From: JAMZMI01 sp963848175
GTDB lineage: Bacteria > Bacteroidota > Bacteroidia > Cytophagales > Cyclobacteriaceae
Length of the DNA stretch: 64,000 bases
Reading direction: 5' to 3'
NCBI GenBank assembly: GCA_963848175.1
Contig: CAWKCO010000012.1
Span: 705,740 to 769,739, forward strand
Shown: piece after piece, positions 11,235-19,207 of the stretch
Numbering within the stretch: position 1 is the first letter of the stretch
Layout: each line of letters starts with the position of its first letter
Notes under the pieces: generated by a model
The model's database searches: none
Told to the model about the DNA's origin: nothing
The model's input: the letters and a program-made list of their open reading frames with translations, nothing else
Program-made: the position numbers and the translations under genes

Positions 11235-11273
11235 AACTCCCTTTTACACTTGATGTAATTGGGAGTTTTTTTG
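11235..11273 (+). terminator. Rho-independent terminator after the YtxH-like gene
   Basis: A 7-bp stem, AACTCCC (11235-11241) with GGGAGTT (11261-11267), runs into a T tract. It ends the dps/YtxH transcription direction. Confidence 0.7.
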
Positions 11274-11546
11274 TTTAGCATCAACGACACAAAATGAATT
11301 TGGCAGATTCGCATACCACCTATTCTTCCCCATCAAATCACATCATTCAAATTTTTCTTGATTCCTGTTGAGCCATTGGGGATCAAGTCTATTGACCTTA
11401 AACAAGAAGTAATAGGATAATTTTTTGCTCACATTTAACTGAACTTGCGTCAAAAGAAAAGAATATTCCTTATATTGATGCCTCAGTTCTAATTCAAAAA
11501 GTTTAGAAGCGGAATTACCCTAATGCCAGATTCAAATAAATGCCCC
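11274..11546. other. gene-free stretch between two terminators
   Basis: No open frame longer than about 25 codons and no recognised RNA. It lies between the YtxH terminator and a second hairpin that has no gene in front of it. Confidence 0.35.
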
Positions 11547-11577
11547 TACCCGATATACACATGTCGGGTATTTTTTT
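11547..11577 (+). terminator. orphan terminator-like hairpin upstream of cystathionine gamma-synthase
   Basis: TACCCGA (11547-11553) pairs with TCGGGTA (11564-11570), followed by seven T. No gene ends just before it, and it lies about 150 bases before the gene at 11729. It may be an attenuator or a back-up terminator. Confidence 0.6.
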
Positions 11578-11728
11578 GTTCTCGTATGTCATCAACACAG
11601 GGTCAAGGACCATATATTAAAATAGAAGCCTCTACCTTTGCCTCACTGAATTGCCTATTTGCAAACTCTATGCAGATATAAACCGTACACGCTCCCTTTG
11701 AGCTCATTCGCACACAAAACAATAAGCT

Positions 11729-12872
11729 ATGAAATTCGGAACTAAAGCCATACATGCAGGCCAACACCCTGACCCCACCACAGGTGCTATTATGACGCCT
11801 ATATATCAAACCTCCACTTTTGCGCAGAGCTCACCCGGCAAGCACAAAGGATACGAATATGCCCGCACACAAAATCCTACACGCACGGCATTGGAGGCCA
11901 ACCTTGCGGCTTTGGAAAATGCAAAATTCGGAAGGTGCTATGCCTCCGGCCTTGCGGCCACTGATGCCATCTTAAAGATGTTTGAGCCCGGCGATGAGAT
12001 CATCAGTACCAACGACCTTTACGGTGGCACTTTCCGGCATTTTCACGAAAGTGTACGAAAAATTCGGCCTCAAATTCAAGTTTGTGGATATGCAAGACGT
12101 GGAGGCGGTGAAAGATGCCATAACGTCTAAAACTAAAATGGTGTGGGTAGAAACGCCTACCAACCCGATGATGAATATTATTGACATCAAAGCGGTGGTA
12201 TCTCTGGCTAAAGCTACCAAAGCTATCACAGTCGTGGACAATACTTTTGCCAGTCCATACCTACAAAATCCAATAGACTTGGGAGCAGAAATGGTGATGC
12301 ACTCCGCTACAAAATACATCTGCGGGCACTCCGATGTGATCATGGGATTTGTGGCTACCAATGACCCAGCTTTAGAAGAAAAACTGGCTTTCATTCAAAA
12401 TGCCAGTGGAGCTGTACCCGGCCCTCAAGATTGCTTTCTGGCACTACGAGGCATCAAAACACTCCATCTGAGAATGGATAGACACTGCAAAAACGGCGAA
12501 CTCATAGCCAACTACCTACAAAGCCATAAAAAAGTGGAAAAGGTGTATTGGCCTGGGTTTGAGCATCACCCTAATCACGCAGTAGCAAAAGCTCAAATGC
12601 GCAACTATGGCGGAATGCTCTCTTTCAAACTGAAAAACGACAGTCAGGAAGCGGCTTTTCGGGTGTTGGAGCGATTACAAATTTTTACGCTAGCAGAATC
12701 TTTGGGAGGCGTAGAGTCTCTTGCCGGACATCCTGCCAGCATGACGCATGCAAGTATCCCAAGAGAGCAAAGACTTGCGGGAGGGCTCACAGATTCTTTG
12801 ATCCGACTATCTGTGGGCATTGAAGATCACGAAGATCTTGTGGCCGATCTTGACCAGGCGATAGGTTCCTAA
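11729..12872 (+). pseudogene. metB: cystathionine gamma-synthase or related PLP trans-sulfuration enzyme, one frameshift
   Basis: A PLP fold-type I enzyme of about 381 residues that would join an activated homoserine with cysteine (or sulfide) in methionine synthesis. Motifs: MKFGTKAIHAGQHPDPTTGAI at the start, YEYARTQNPTR, FGRCYASGLAA, VWVETPTNPMMNI, VVDNTFASPYLQNP and the PLP-lysine segment MHSATKYICGHSDVIMG. LAESLGGVESLAGHPASMTH closes the substrate pocket. One extra base near 12038 (CGGCATT where CGGATT would keep frame) breaks the gene after DLYGGTFR. Everything before and after is conserved. The exact member (MetB, cystathionine gamma-lyase or O-acetylhomoserine enzyme) cannot be fixed by eye. 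A terminator follows. Confidence 0.85.
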
Positions 12873-12884
12873 AATCCTGCTAGT

Positions 12885-12917
12885 GACAGACTGCTTCAAG
12901 TAGCCTGTCTCTTTTTG
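12885..12917 (+). terminator. Rho-independent terminator after metB
   Basis: GACAG and CTGCTT (12885-12896) pair with AAGTAG and CTGTC (12898-12909), with one internal mismatch and one G-T pair, and a T run follows. Confidence 0.65.
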
Positions 12918-13006
12918 ACAAATCTCTGGAATTCAAATGACGCCCTGATCAAACTATTGAATACACCACAGTGTGTTGCCACTGACAATACTACCTCCAT
13001 AGGCCA

Positions 13007-13014
13007 TAACTTTG
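13007..13014 (+). promoter_or_regulatory. candidate -7 element TAACTTTG
   Basis: It matches TAnnTTTG, 14 bases before the start at 13028, which would give a very short leader. No TTTG -33 box is seen at standard spacing. Confidence 0.35.
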
Positions 13015-13027
13015 AAACAAAAACGCA

Positions 13028-13798
13028 ATGAAAAATCTCGTCTTCTTACTCAGTACTGCTTTGATGATAGCCTGTGGAGGCACTAAACCAGATCAAAGCA
13101 CTGCTGAAAAGCCAACGGCAGTAGACCAATATTCCCACCATATTCCGCAGATCACCAAAGTGTTTAAGGCGCATGGTGGCTATGCCAGCTGGTCTAAACT
13201 CAAAATGCTCTCCTACCAAATGAATGGCACCAAAACGCTCACAGACTTGCAAAACAGGTATACAAGGATGGAATCGGAAAACCAGACTGTAGGATTTGAT
13301 GGAAAAAACGTTTGGATGTATCCCGCAAGCGAAGATGTGGCTCAACAGCGAATGCGCTACAATCTGATGTTTTATTTCTATGCTTTTCCCTTCATAGTAG
13401 GCGATCCCGGAGTAAACTATGAGGCATTAGCACCTATTGAGCTGCAAGGTGCTAGCTACGATGCTGTAAAGATTACTTTTGACAGTGGCGTAGGCAATGC
13501 GCCTAACGATTCTTATATCATCTGCTCTGACCCTGCAACCGGCCGCATGCACTGGCTATTGTACACCGCCACTTTTGGTGGGGAGGCCAAAGAGCAATAT
13601 AACCTGATCAGGTACAAGGACTGGGCAAAGCAAGGTGATGTGCTACTTCCTACCTCACTGCAATGGTACCAATATGAAGATGGCGTAGTGGGTGAACCAC
13701 GAGGAGAGGCGCGTCGCTTTGAAAATATTCAGGTCTCTGAAGAGACTCCTTCTATGGATTTGTTTGAAGCACCTGAGGGTGCGGCTATCGCCGAGTGA
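13028..13798 (+). CDS. DUF6503-like lipoprotein
   Basis: A 256-residue lipoprotein. The signal ends at a lipobox, MIACGG (Cys at residue 16). The mature part begins with an Asp/Thr/Lys-rich linker, then FKAHGGYASWSKLKMLSYQMNG, YTRMESENQTVGFDGKNVWMYP, MFYFYAFPFIVGDPGVNYEALAP and a C-terminal beta-rich segment. This order resembles DUF6503, a family common in Bacteroidota whose LolA-like fold suggests lipid or lipoprotein handling, but its function is not known. It lies alone between metB and the convergent PmoA-like gene. Confidence 0.6.
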   Translation: MKNLVFLLSTALMIACGGTKPDQSTAEKPTAVDQYSHHIPQITKVFKAHGGYASWSKLKMLSYQMNGTKTLTDLQNRYTRMESENQTVGFDGKNVWMYPASEDVAQQRMRYNLMFYFYAFPFIVGDPGVNYEALAPIELQGASYDAVKITFDSGVGNAPNDSYIICSDPATGRMHWLLYTATFGGEAKEQYNLIRYKDWAKQGDVLLPTSLQWYQYEDGVVGEPRGEARRFENIQVSEETPSMDLFEAPEGAAIAE

Positions 13799-13855
13799 AT
13801 AGGAAACGCTCTAATAGGCATTATAGTCAATTCATTGCAGATGTCAAATGACCAA

Positions 13856-14728
13856 CTATTTTTTTTCATATTGGCTATGTATGGATGAAATTTCTGATGG
13901 TTTTAATCCATTATGGACAAGTATGCGATAACGCAATATGGTGGGTTCCACATCTGAAAGAATAACCGCCTGAGAACCCGGATATGGGTATACTGCATTT
14001 TGCATACTCCCTGTTGAGCGTAAAATCCATGGGTTTGGATAACCTGGATTTTGCGGATGACTCAGCACTGTTATTCCTGCTCTTGAGCCCTCACGCCCCA
14101 AAGACCCAGTCATATCCATCCAACCCCCTGCTTCGATGGGCAGGTTTTGAGGCTTTACTGATCCAATAGCACTTGTAAAGATGATATCCTCCACTAACCG
14201 AATCCTAGGCGAAAAACCTCCATATCCCTTTTCATCTTCTGACCCACCTATTCGCATATTGGGTTCCTTCGCAAGCAAAGCTATTTCTACATCTATTTGT
14301 CGAAAGTGATTATTAGTCGGATAGACAGTGATGGTCGTATATTCCGATACCAGAGGCTTCTTCTCACCATTTTCATCCAACCACAAAGGGGACTTCCAAA
14401 TCACATTAGCTTTGATACTTTTTCCTCCTTTCTTCTTCAGTTCTTTGACAAAAAGTACTTCCCATTTAAAATCTTCTATTTTCCATGCATCGCCGATCCG
14501 TTTGTCTCCTACATACAATTGATGCCAAGCCCAGAAAATACCCCGATGATGAGGATGGTCTACGGGGAAGTCTTCCGTCAGGATTTGACCGTCCAAAGCA
14601 TATAGAGGATGAATATAATTTGATCGTTTGTACTTACTATTCAGCTCTTTGGTGGCAGTTTGGTAAAACAATACACTGTCCTCACCTTCTTTGAAAAGCA
14701 CCCCACTCTCTTGAATCTCAAGGCTCAC
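13856..14728 (-). CDS. PmoA-like (DUF6807) protein, 5' end unclear
   Basis: At least 290 residues of a protein resembling the family annotated as 'PmoA' in Bacteroidota (not the methane mono-oxygenase subunit). The key segment is YIHPLYALDGQILTEDFPVDHPHHRGIFWAWHQLYVG; its His-rich HPHHRG motif is typical of the family and is thought to bind a sugar or metal. A beta-sandwich follows, with PYPGSQAVILSDVEPTILRYRILVHNG near the end. The listed start is a GTG at 14728. The same frame continues upstream, with family-like residues (GDFAIALSQNVSLEIQ), to a stop at the A7 run near 14885, without an ATG. An extra A there would join it to an ATG at 14918. The true N-terminus is therefore uncertain. Carbohydrate-related function is inferred only. 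Confidence 0.65.
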   Translation of the reverse strand: MSLEIQESGVLFKEGEDSVLFYQTATKELNSKYKRSNYIHPLYALDGQILTEDFPVDHPHHRGIFWAWHQLYVGDKRIGDAWKIEDFKWEVLFVKELKKKGGKSIKANVIWKSPLWLDENGEKKPLVSEYTTITVYPTNNHFRQIDVEIALLAKEPNMRIGGSEDEKGYGGFSPRIRLVEDIIFTSAIGSVKPQNLPIEAGGWMDMTGSLGREGSRAGITVLSHPQNPGYPNPWILRSTGSMQNAVYPYPGSQAVILSDVEPTILRYRILVHNGLKPSEISSIHSQYEKK

Positions 14729-15035
14729 ATTTTGGGACAGGGCAATGGCAAAATCTCCATTGGAAGATGCGGAAAAGAAGGAAATAATTGGAGTAGGTTC
14801 AGGATGATCAGCTAAAGTTGCTGAGCTTTCATGACTACTGTTGAATCCGCTAGAAATTGAAATTATATGACCCTTTTTTTAATCCTTTGATTTTGCAAAC
14901 TAATTCCCTGATAAACATTTAAGTGTTGGCACAGAGTTATTGATATACAGCCGAAAGTGATGTTTCTGACATTTCCTGAAACAAGTGACTGCTTTTTGCA
15001 GTACCCTATAGTGTATACTTAAACTAAAATACCCT

Positions 15036-15263
15036 ATGACACTTATAGAAGACCTTACTAAAAAGTCCAAAGAAGAACTTGCATCGAGGGTTAAAGATCT
15101 TGAATCGTTCATTGCGAAGAAGGGAATAGGATCCAAATATGTATCTAAAGTAGAGAAGATTCAGCGCCGAGCCAACATCGCACTGTTTTTTGGTGCGATT
15201 ACGGCAGTAGCTGGCATTGTCGCATGGATGGCTATCAACTCCAATGACGAAGATGAGGATTAA
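15036..15263 (+). CDS. small single-pass membrane protein, unknown
   Basis: A 75-residue protein with a charged helical N-terminal half (KKSKEELASRVKDLESFIAKKG). Residues 46-67 form one membrane helix (ANIALFFGAITAVAGIVAWMAI), and the C-terminus is acidic (NSNDEDED). I do not recognise a family. The amphipathic half may form a coiled coil. It stands alone 175 bases before the azurin gene. Confidence 0.6.
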   Translation: MTLIEDLTKKSKEELASRVKDLESFIAKKGIGSKYVSKVEKIQRRANIALFFGAITAVAGIVAWMAINSNDEDED

Positions 15264-15437
15264 ATCCTTTGTTTCTTAGAAGCTTTTCAGTCGCATTGCA
15301 AATGCGACCGAGAGCATATGCATTATTAACCAAAAGAACTTTTAAGAAGGTTAATAGCACGTCTGGAAAAAGCTTGAGTTAAGTCATTTTCCCAGTCCGT
15401 TCAAACCTTTAATCTTGAGGCATTCAAAAAATATGTT

Positions 15438-15962
15438 ATGAAGAAAGTAAGAATTTATTTGATATCACTTTCAGCAGTTTTTGCATTGTACTCATGTGGT
15501 GGTGCTCCGAAGCAATCAGAAGAATCCACAAAAGTTAAAAATACACCCGAAAAAGCGCCAGTGGATGAGGCTGTGCCATCCTCAGTATCCTTAACCATAG
15601 AGGGGAATGACCAAATGAAGTACAACAAGGATGAATTGAGCGTGGTGGAGGGACAGCAAGTCACTTTAACGTTGAAACATGTAGGCAAAATGTCGAAGGA
15701 TGTAATGGGGCATAATTGGGTATTACTGACACTGGGCACAGATATTCCTGCATTTGGAAAGGCTGCCGCCAGTGCTAAGAAGAATGATTATATCCCACAG
15801 GACAAAGTAGATCAGGTAATCGCCCATACCAAAACAATTGGCGGTGGAGAAGAGACGTCCATCACATTTGTCGCCCCAAAGCGTGGATATTACACGTTCA
15901 TTTGTAGTTTTCCCGGGCATTACAGTGTCATGCAAGGTTCATTTGTCGTAGAACCCAAGTAA
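15438..15962 (+). CDS. azu: azurin (type I copper protein) lipoprotein
   Basis: A periplasmic or membrane-anchored blue-copper electron carrier. Residues 1-20 are a lipoprotein signal with lipobox ALYSC (Cys20). A Lys/Glu/Pro-rich linker of about 30 residues follows, then the cupredoxin domain from residue 48. The copper ligands are all visible: H92 in MGHNWVL, C156 in YYTFICSFPGHYSVMQG, H161 and M165. In azurins the electron partners are c-type cytochromes and terminal reductases; no partner gene is nearby. The acidic IPAFGKAAASAKKNDYIPQDKV segment is azurin-specific and separates it from plastocyanins. Confidence 0.93.
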   Translation: MKKVRIYLISLSAVFALYSCGGAPKQSEESTKVKNTPEKAPVDEAVPSSVSLTIEGNDQMKYNKDELSVVEGQQVTLTLKHVGKMSKDVMGHNWVLLTLGTDIPAFGKAAASAKKNDYIPQDKVDQVIAHTKTIGGGEETSITFVAPKRGYYTFICSFPGHYSVMQGSFVVEPK

Positions 15963-16413
15963 GCATCGCAAATCTTATTGAAGTCCATTTTCCTGATGCG
16001 CATCATACTATTACTGGGGGTTTGGGGGTTTGGGTTTTTGGTTTTTTGGGTTTTTGGGTTTTTGGGTTTTTGGGTTTTTGGGAAATTAAGATTTTTGATT
16101 TGGTAAAATGTGTTAAGGGTCACCTTTTTTGTACTCGCTTGCACCTTTTTGGTTCGGGTGGCCTTTTTACTGCGACGTTGCACCTATTTGGCCCGACGTT
16201 GCACCTTTTTGCTCCGGCTTTGCACCTATTAAGTAGGTAGGGGTACTTCGGAGGTGGAGGGGGGTACTTCGGAAGTACCCCTACCCACTTCCGATGTGGG
16301 TAAACGGCGTTTAAACGCGGTTTTTAGTTTTTCTGAGTAAGGGCTTGGGAGATGAGAAAAGGGGGTTCTAGATACCTTTTGGTAAGTGTGGGGGTTGGTG
16401 AAGCTAAAAGCCT
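15963..16413. repeat. G-rich tract, 20-bp degenerate tandem repeats and a strong palindrome
   Basis: No real gene is present. 16016-16082 is a run of G3-5/T3-6 blocks with four clean GGGTTTTT units, able to form G-quadruplexes on the plus strand. 16120-16230 holds about five loose copies of a 20-base unit close to GCACCTTTTTGGYYCGRCGT. 16236-16250 and 16271-16286 are inverted arms, and 16261-16281 is a near-perfect palindrome centred on a single G (GGGGTACTTC/GAAGTACCCC). CGTTTAAACG near 16308 is another palindrome. A frame reading through the G/T tract only gives FGFLGFW repeats and is not a gene. This borders the cassette array on its low-coordinate side. Confidence 0.7.
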
Positions 16414-16423
16414 GTTACCTTCC
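16414..16423 (-). repeat. terminal cassette core site (R'' type) of the array
   Basis: GTTACCTTCC on the plus strand is the inverted match of GGAAGGTA at 17127-17134, so this unit is framed by its own inverted core. The stop codon TAA of the cassette gene lies inside this core. No matching second half of a palindrome was found to its left, so the array seems to end here. Confidence 0.55.
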
Positions 16424-17117
16424 GTTTAGTTCTTCGTATTCGAGCTGATTCAGTTCATAGTTGAAACGGGAAACGTAAAAGCCTTCGATGAAGTCAAATG
16501 GTTCAAGCAAAGTTCTCATGCTGTCCAAGGTTGATAAGTAAATCGAGGAGTCTGCATGAATTACCAGCCAGTAATGTGGATTTCCCCATTTGTCAGCTTC
16601 TATCTGCGCAAATCTTGTTAAGTCGTTAAATCCAATTGTTACATCGTACGGTTGAAAGCGAATCGAATTTGAAGTTTGTGGATTCTTGGGTTGTCCAACA
16701 AAAATTGGTGCCCATTGTTTCCCATTCAAAAGATCAGTTCGAGAGTTGACAGTTGATCTAGGTAAGTTTATTTGAACCTTTGATCCAAGAAAACAGTCGT
16801 TCATGTGATTTTTGTCCTTAAATCTCGTAAATGAGAAAAATTCATTAAGAAATAATGTATCATTTCTTATCTCGAAGTTCTCATATTCTTCTTCCAAGAA
16901 AACGATAGCCTCATTCCCATCTTTATCAAACCTTCGGAAAGCTTGACCACCGTTCAATATAGAACTTGTTCACCTGAGTTGTTGAGTCGGTTATATCAAG
17001 CGTCCAGAAGTACCTATCTTCCAACGGAACAGAATGCCAATGTCCTAGCAGTTCGTCCGTCTCAGTTCGGCAGCTGACGAGTAAAAGAATTAGAAAAAAG
17101 AGTTGAACTATGCGCAT
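16415..17117 (-). pseudogene. cassette gene G: unknown lipoprotein, one frameshift
   Basis: The start at 17117 (MRIVQLFFLILLLVSCRTETDELLG) gives a lipoprotein signal with Cys at residue 16. The mature start DELLGHWHSVPLEDRYFWTLDI resembles lipocalin-like domains that begin with a GxW motif. The frame is lost near 16958 by one extra base. After that the protein continues as LNGGQAFRRFDKDGNEAIVFLEEEYENFEI to the stop at 16415, about 233 residues in total. Function unknown. Like all genes in the array it lies on the minus strand, and its stop codon sits in the cassette core. Confidence 0.6.
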
Positions 17118-17126
17118 TGTAGTTAT

Positions 17127-17309
17127 GGAAGGTATATCGATCAGATATGGCGAGTGGGGATTAGGAAGCACTAACCTCTCGTCTCGCATAAGCCACGCCT
17201 AGCCGGCCGCACCTTGAGTTAAATTTAAAACTTGTGGCGGACTTTCCAATCCCCACCAAAATATTCTGACCGATAAAACCCCATTCACTCATAGCGTCTG
17301 TTGTAGGGC
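17127..17309 (-). repeat. attC-like cassette junction between genes F and G (type delta)
   Basis: Read on the minus strand it begins with GCCCTACAAC (17300-17309), the inverted core of cassette F. It runs through a stem arm AGACGCTATGAGTG and returns with CCCCACTCGCCATATC before the degenerate core of cassette G (TATACCTTCC). The two arms can pair with bulges, as in attC sites. There is no gene within; a 62-codon frame here is not convincing. Plus-strand 17310-17455 is spacer after gene F with nothing recognisable. Confidence 0.6.
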
Positions 17310-18039
17310 GTCTATTCCTGCTCTCGTTTTGATATCTCCTTTTTCTCATTTGTTCGTTCAGCCTTCCAAAATTGTCTCGTTAGGTAGTTCGGGAGGTGTT
17401 TGGCTCATTCTGAAGATTTTATTAATTGGCCTTTGCATTTATGAGACATAATAATTTATTGTTGTTTGTTCGTCTCTTTAGTCATGTAAAAAAATTCGCG
17501 TTCAAGTTCATGTTTCATTCGTTTAGTGCTTCTTTTCATCATGAAATAAGGTATTCCAAACATGAATGCTGCATGAACAAATATGAAAGGTATCGCAAAA
17601 GCAAGTTCTCCGTTAGCCTGACCGGAAAAAGTAAAAAATGAGAACGCAAAAATGAATATCAAGTAGAATATGGTGGCGAATATGTAAAACGGGATCATCA
17701 TCCCATGAAACCCGTTAATCTCTGTTCTGATTATCAAATCATCATTTTCCTGTTCAAATGAGCCTATAGCTACGGCCAAGTTCATATTCATGTCAAAAAA
17801 CCTCCTTCTTCTTTTAATCTTAAAGCCGTCATAGTTCACGTGTCCTTTGTATTCTTTCTTGCTCGAAGAAAAGACATCAAAAAAGTCAGAGAACACGCTG
17901 GTGTCTCCATAATCAATTTGTTGTTCGAATCTTTGAACAAAGAGGTTCCTATCAATAGGCACTTCAGTTGATAAATGATCTAGGAGCTTAATCTTTTTCA
18001 GAAATTCTTTCATAATGAATTGGTCAAAATGCCCTACAA
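17301..18039 (-). mobile_element. gene cassette F (739 bp)
   Basis: The unit is framed by TTGTAGGGC (17301-17309) and its exact inverse GCCCTACAA (18031-18039). It contains one gene and its downstream junction. These matched ends are what a circularised integron cassette leaves when inserted between G and TT. Confidence 0.6.
17456..18013 (-). CDS. cassette gene F: unknown two-helix membrane protein
   Basis: A 185-residue protein. Residues 1-105 are soluble and charged, with YKGHVNYDGFKIKRRRRFFDMNMNLAVAIGSFE, a pattern also seen in small PH-like or DUF-type cassette proteins. Two membrane helices lie at about 106-129 (MIPFYIFATIFYLIFIFAFSFFTF) and 137-156 (ELAFAIPFIFVHAAFMFGIP). A basic C-terminal tail follows. 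I recognise no family. The gene has no promoter of its own and starts about 20 bases inside the cassette, as integron cassette genes do. Confidence 0.6.
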   Translation of the reverse strand: MKEFLKKIKLLDHLSTEVPIDRNLFVQRFEQQIDYGDTSVFSDFFDVFSSSKKEYKGHVNYDGFKIKRRRRFFDMNMNLAVAIGSFEQENDDLIIRTEINGFHGMMIPFYIFATIFYLIFIFAFSFFTFSGQANGELAFAIPFIFVHAAFMFGIPYFMMKRSTKRMKHELEREFFYMTKETNKQQ

Positions 18040-18468
18040 CAACTGGTTATCGTTAATGCACAATAACCAATTGTATCGTTTTTAATCTAATTAATTCATT
18101 TCCAAAGCCTTCACCAAGTAGTTAGCCTAATACGCACAACTCGCTCCGCTTTTGCGCCCTCAAAATAGTCAAAAAGTACTAAGAAGCGGTATAAGGAAGG
18201 AGTGGATTTTTATTTCTAGTGAACTAAACAAGTTACTTGGAGTAACCTGTTTAGTGGCTTAGGATGCGCAAAGGGGATGGCTCTATTCTTTCCTTCTCCA
18301 TGGAAACAAAAGAGGGCTTAGATCAAGAGCCGCGGTGGATTTTCTCACAAAAGCCAAAACCACAATGCCGCAGTACCCTGATCATAGATCACAAAAAAAC
18401 TCAATGACATGACTTCATTGAGTTTTTTTTGTGCGGCGTTGTGGCTATTCGGCTAAATGTTAGCGATT
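18031..18468 (-). repeat. attC-like junction between genes E and F (type gamma, about 440 bp)
   Basis: It is bounded by the core of cassette E (GTTAGCGATT, 18459-18468) and the core of cassette F (GCCCTACAAC, 18031-18040). On the minus strand the arm ATTTAGCCGAATAGCCAC pairs with GTGCGTATTAGGCTAACT about 340 bases later (14 of 18 positions). The element is nearly identical to 19898-20294. Inside are a bidirectional terminator (18390-18433) and a second palindrome (AACAAGTTACT.../...AGTAACCTGTT). The first 22 bases after the F core (GTTATCGTTAATGCACAATAAC) look like an extra nested core pair. Confidence 0.65.
18390..18433. terminator. bidirectional terminator inside gamma junction 1
   Basis: The stem ACTCAATGA/TCATTGAGT is flanked by an A tract on the left and a T tract on the right, so it can stop transcription in both directions. 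It would stop transcripts arriving from the upstream cassettes on the minus strand. Confidence 0.75.
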
Positions 18469-19002
18469 TGTTTTTCGCTTTGTTAGTAGTCCTAAAGAAC
18501 CTTTCTCAAGTGCTTCCTCGAAGGAGCTTCCAACTTCATAAGGTTTAATAGCAATTCCGTTCGTTTCAAGAACCAATTTACCAGTTTCTGTCAGAATTTC
18601 AAGTTCATACTTTGCGCCTCGTTGCATTGAAATTGCGGTTTTTCCCGTAACAATTCCAGAAATTTTAACACTCTTTTGTCCACCAATGTAGTAGTTAATT
18701 AGAAGCAGCGTGCCAGAAATTGATGGAATCAATATGAAATAATAAAACAACCACGTTCCAATAACTCCTTTGAATACATATTTTATTGTCTGCATTATTC
18801 TTTCCCGGCCTTCTTTTAATGACGATCTCCACCGATCCTGAGTTAACACTATTAGTAGTAATACTAGAAAGGGTATTGACGCGATGTTAGCCCAACGTTC
18901 AACGACAGACTCTTCATAGAAATCGAAAAGTAATATTTCAGCCATCGCTAGGGAGACACCCAGAACAATAATAATAATTGAGATTATGATTAGTCGCTTC
19001 AT
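18460..19002 (-). CDS. cassette gene E: unknown membrane protein
   Basis: A 180-residue protein with three predicted membrane helices: about 3-26 (RLIIISIIIIVLGVSLAMAEILLF), 40-57 (ASIPFLVLLLIVLT) and 82-106 (GTWLFYYFILIPSISGTLLLIN). A small C-terminal beta-rich domain follows (KISGIVTGKTAISMQRGAKYELEILTETGK...). No family recognised. The stop TAA is part of the cassette core CGCTAAC, so the junction itself ends the protein. The unit 18460-19016 is framed by TTAGCGATT and AATCGCTAA. Confidence 0.6.
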   Translation of the reverse strand: MKRLIIISIIIIVLGVSLAMAEILLFDFYEESVVERWANIASIPFLVLLLIVLTQDRWRSSLKEGRERIMQTIKYVFKGVIGTWLFYYFILIPSISGTLLLINYYIGGQKSVKISGIVTGKTAISMQRGAKYELEILTETGKLVLETNGIAIKPYEVGSSFEEALEKGSLGLLTKRKTNR

Positions 19003-19007
19003 CCAAT

Positions 19008-19207
19008 AATCGCTAACGATCCTGTATGAATCGTGCGTTTTGGTGAAGATAATGTTTCGTCTACTAAATAGCCAACTCTGCGAAATGGGCTATTACTTTT
19101 TTCGATTCTCAATAGGCCAATTCGCAGAATTGGCGGGGCTTCCAGAAAGCAGAAAACTTTCGTCAATCACAACTCAAGCATGATTTCATCACAGCTTGTT
19201 AGCCACA
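19008..19207 (-). repeat. attC-like junction between genes D and E (type alpha, about 200 bp)
   Basis: It is bounded by GTTAGCCACA (19198-19207, core of D) and AATCGCTAAC (19008-19017, core of E). On the minus strand the arm CTGTGATGAAATCATGC pairs with GCACGATTCATACAG; the first arm has extra unpaired bases, which is the attC hallmark that sets strand choice. The inner part holds CCGCCAATTC/GAATTGGC hairpins. It is a close copy of 21716-21913. Confidence 0.7.

Noticed and set aside
11600..11728. SAM riboswitch before metB
   Set aside because: No recognisable SAM-I or SAM-II core sequence; only a terminator-like hairpin was found.
16022..16240. 72-codon frame across the G/T tract
   Set aside because: It only translates the GGGTTTTT repeats (FGFLGFW) and the tandem repeat; no start signal or natural composition.
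17161..17349. 62-codon frame in the F-G junction
   Set aside because: Its sequence is explained by the attC-like palindrome and has no protein features.
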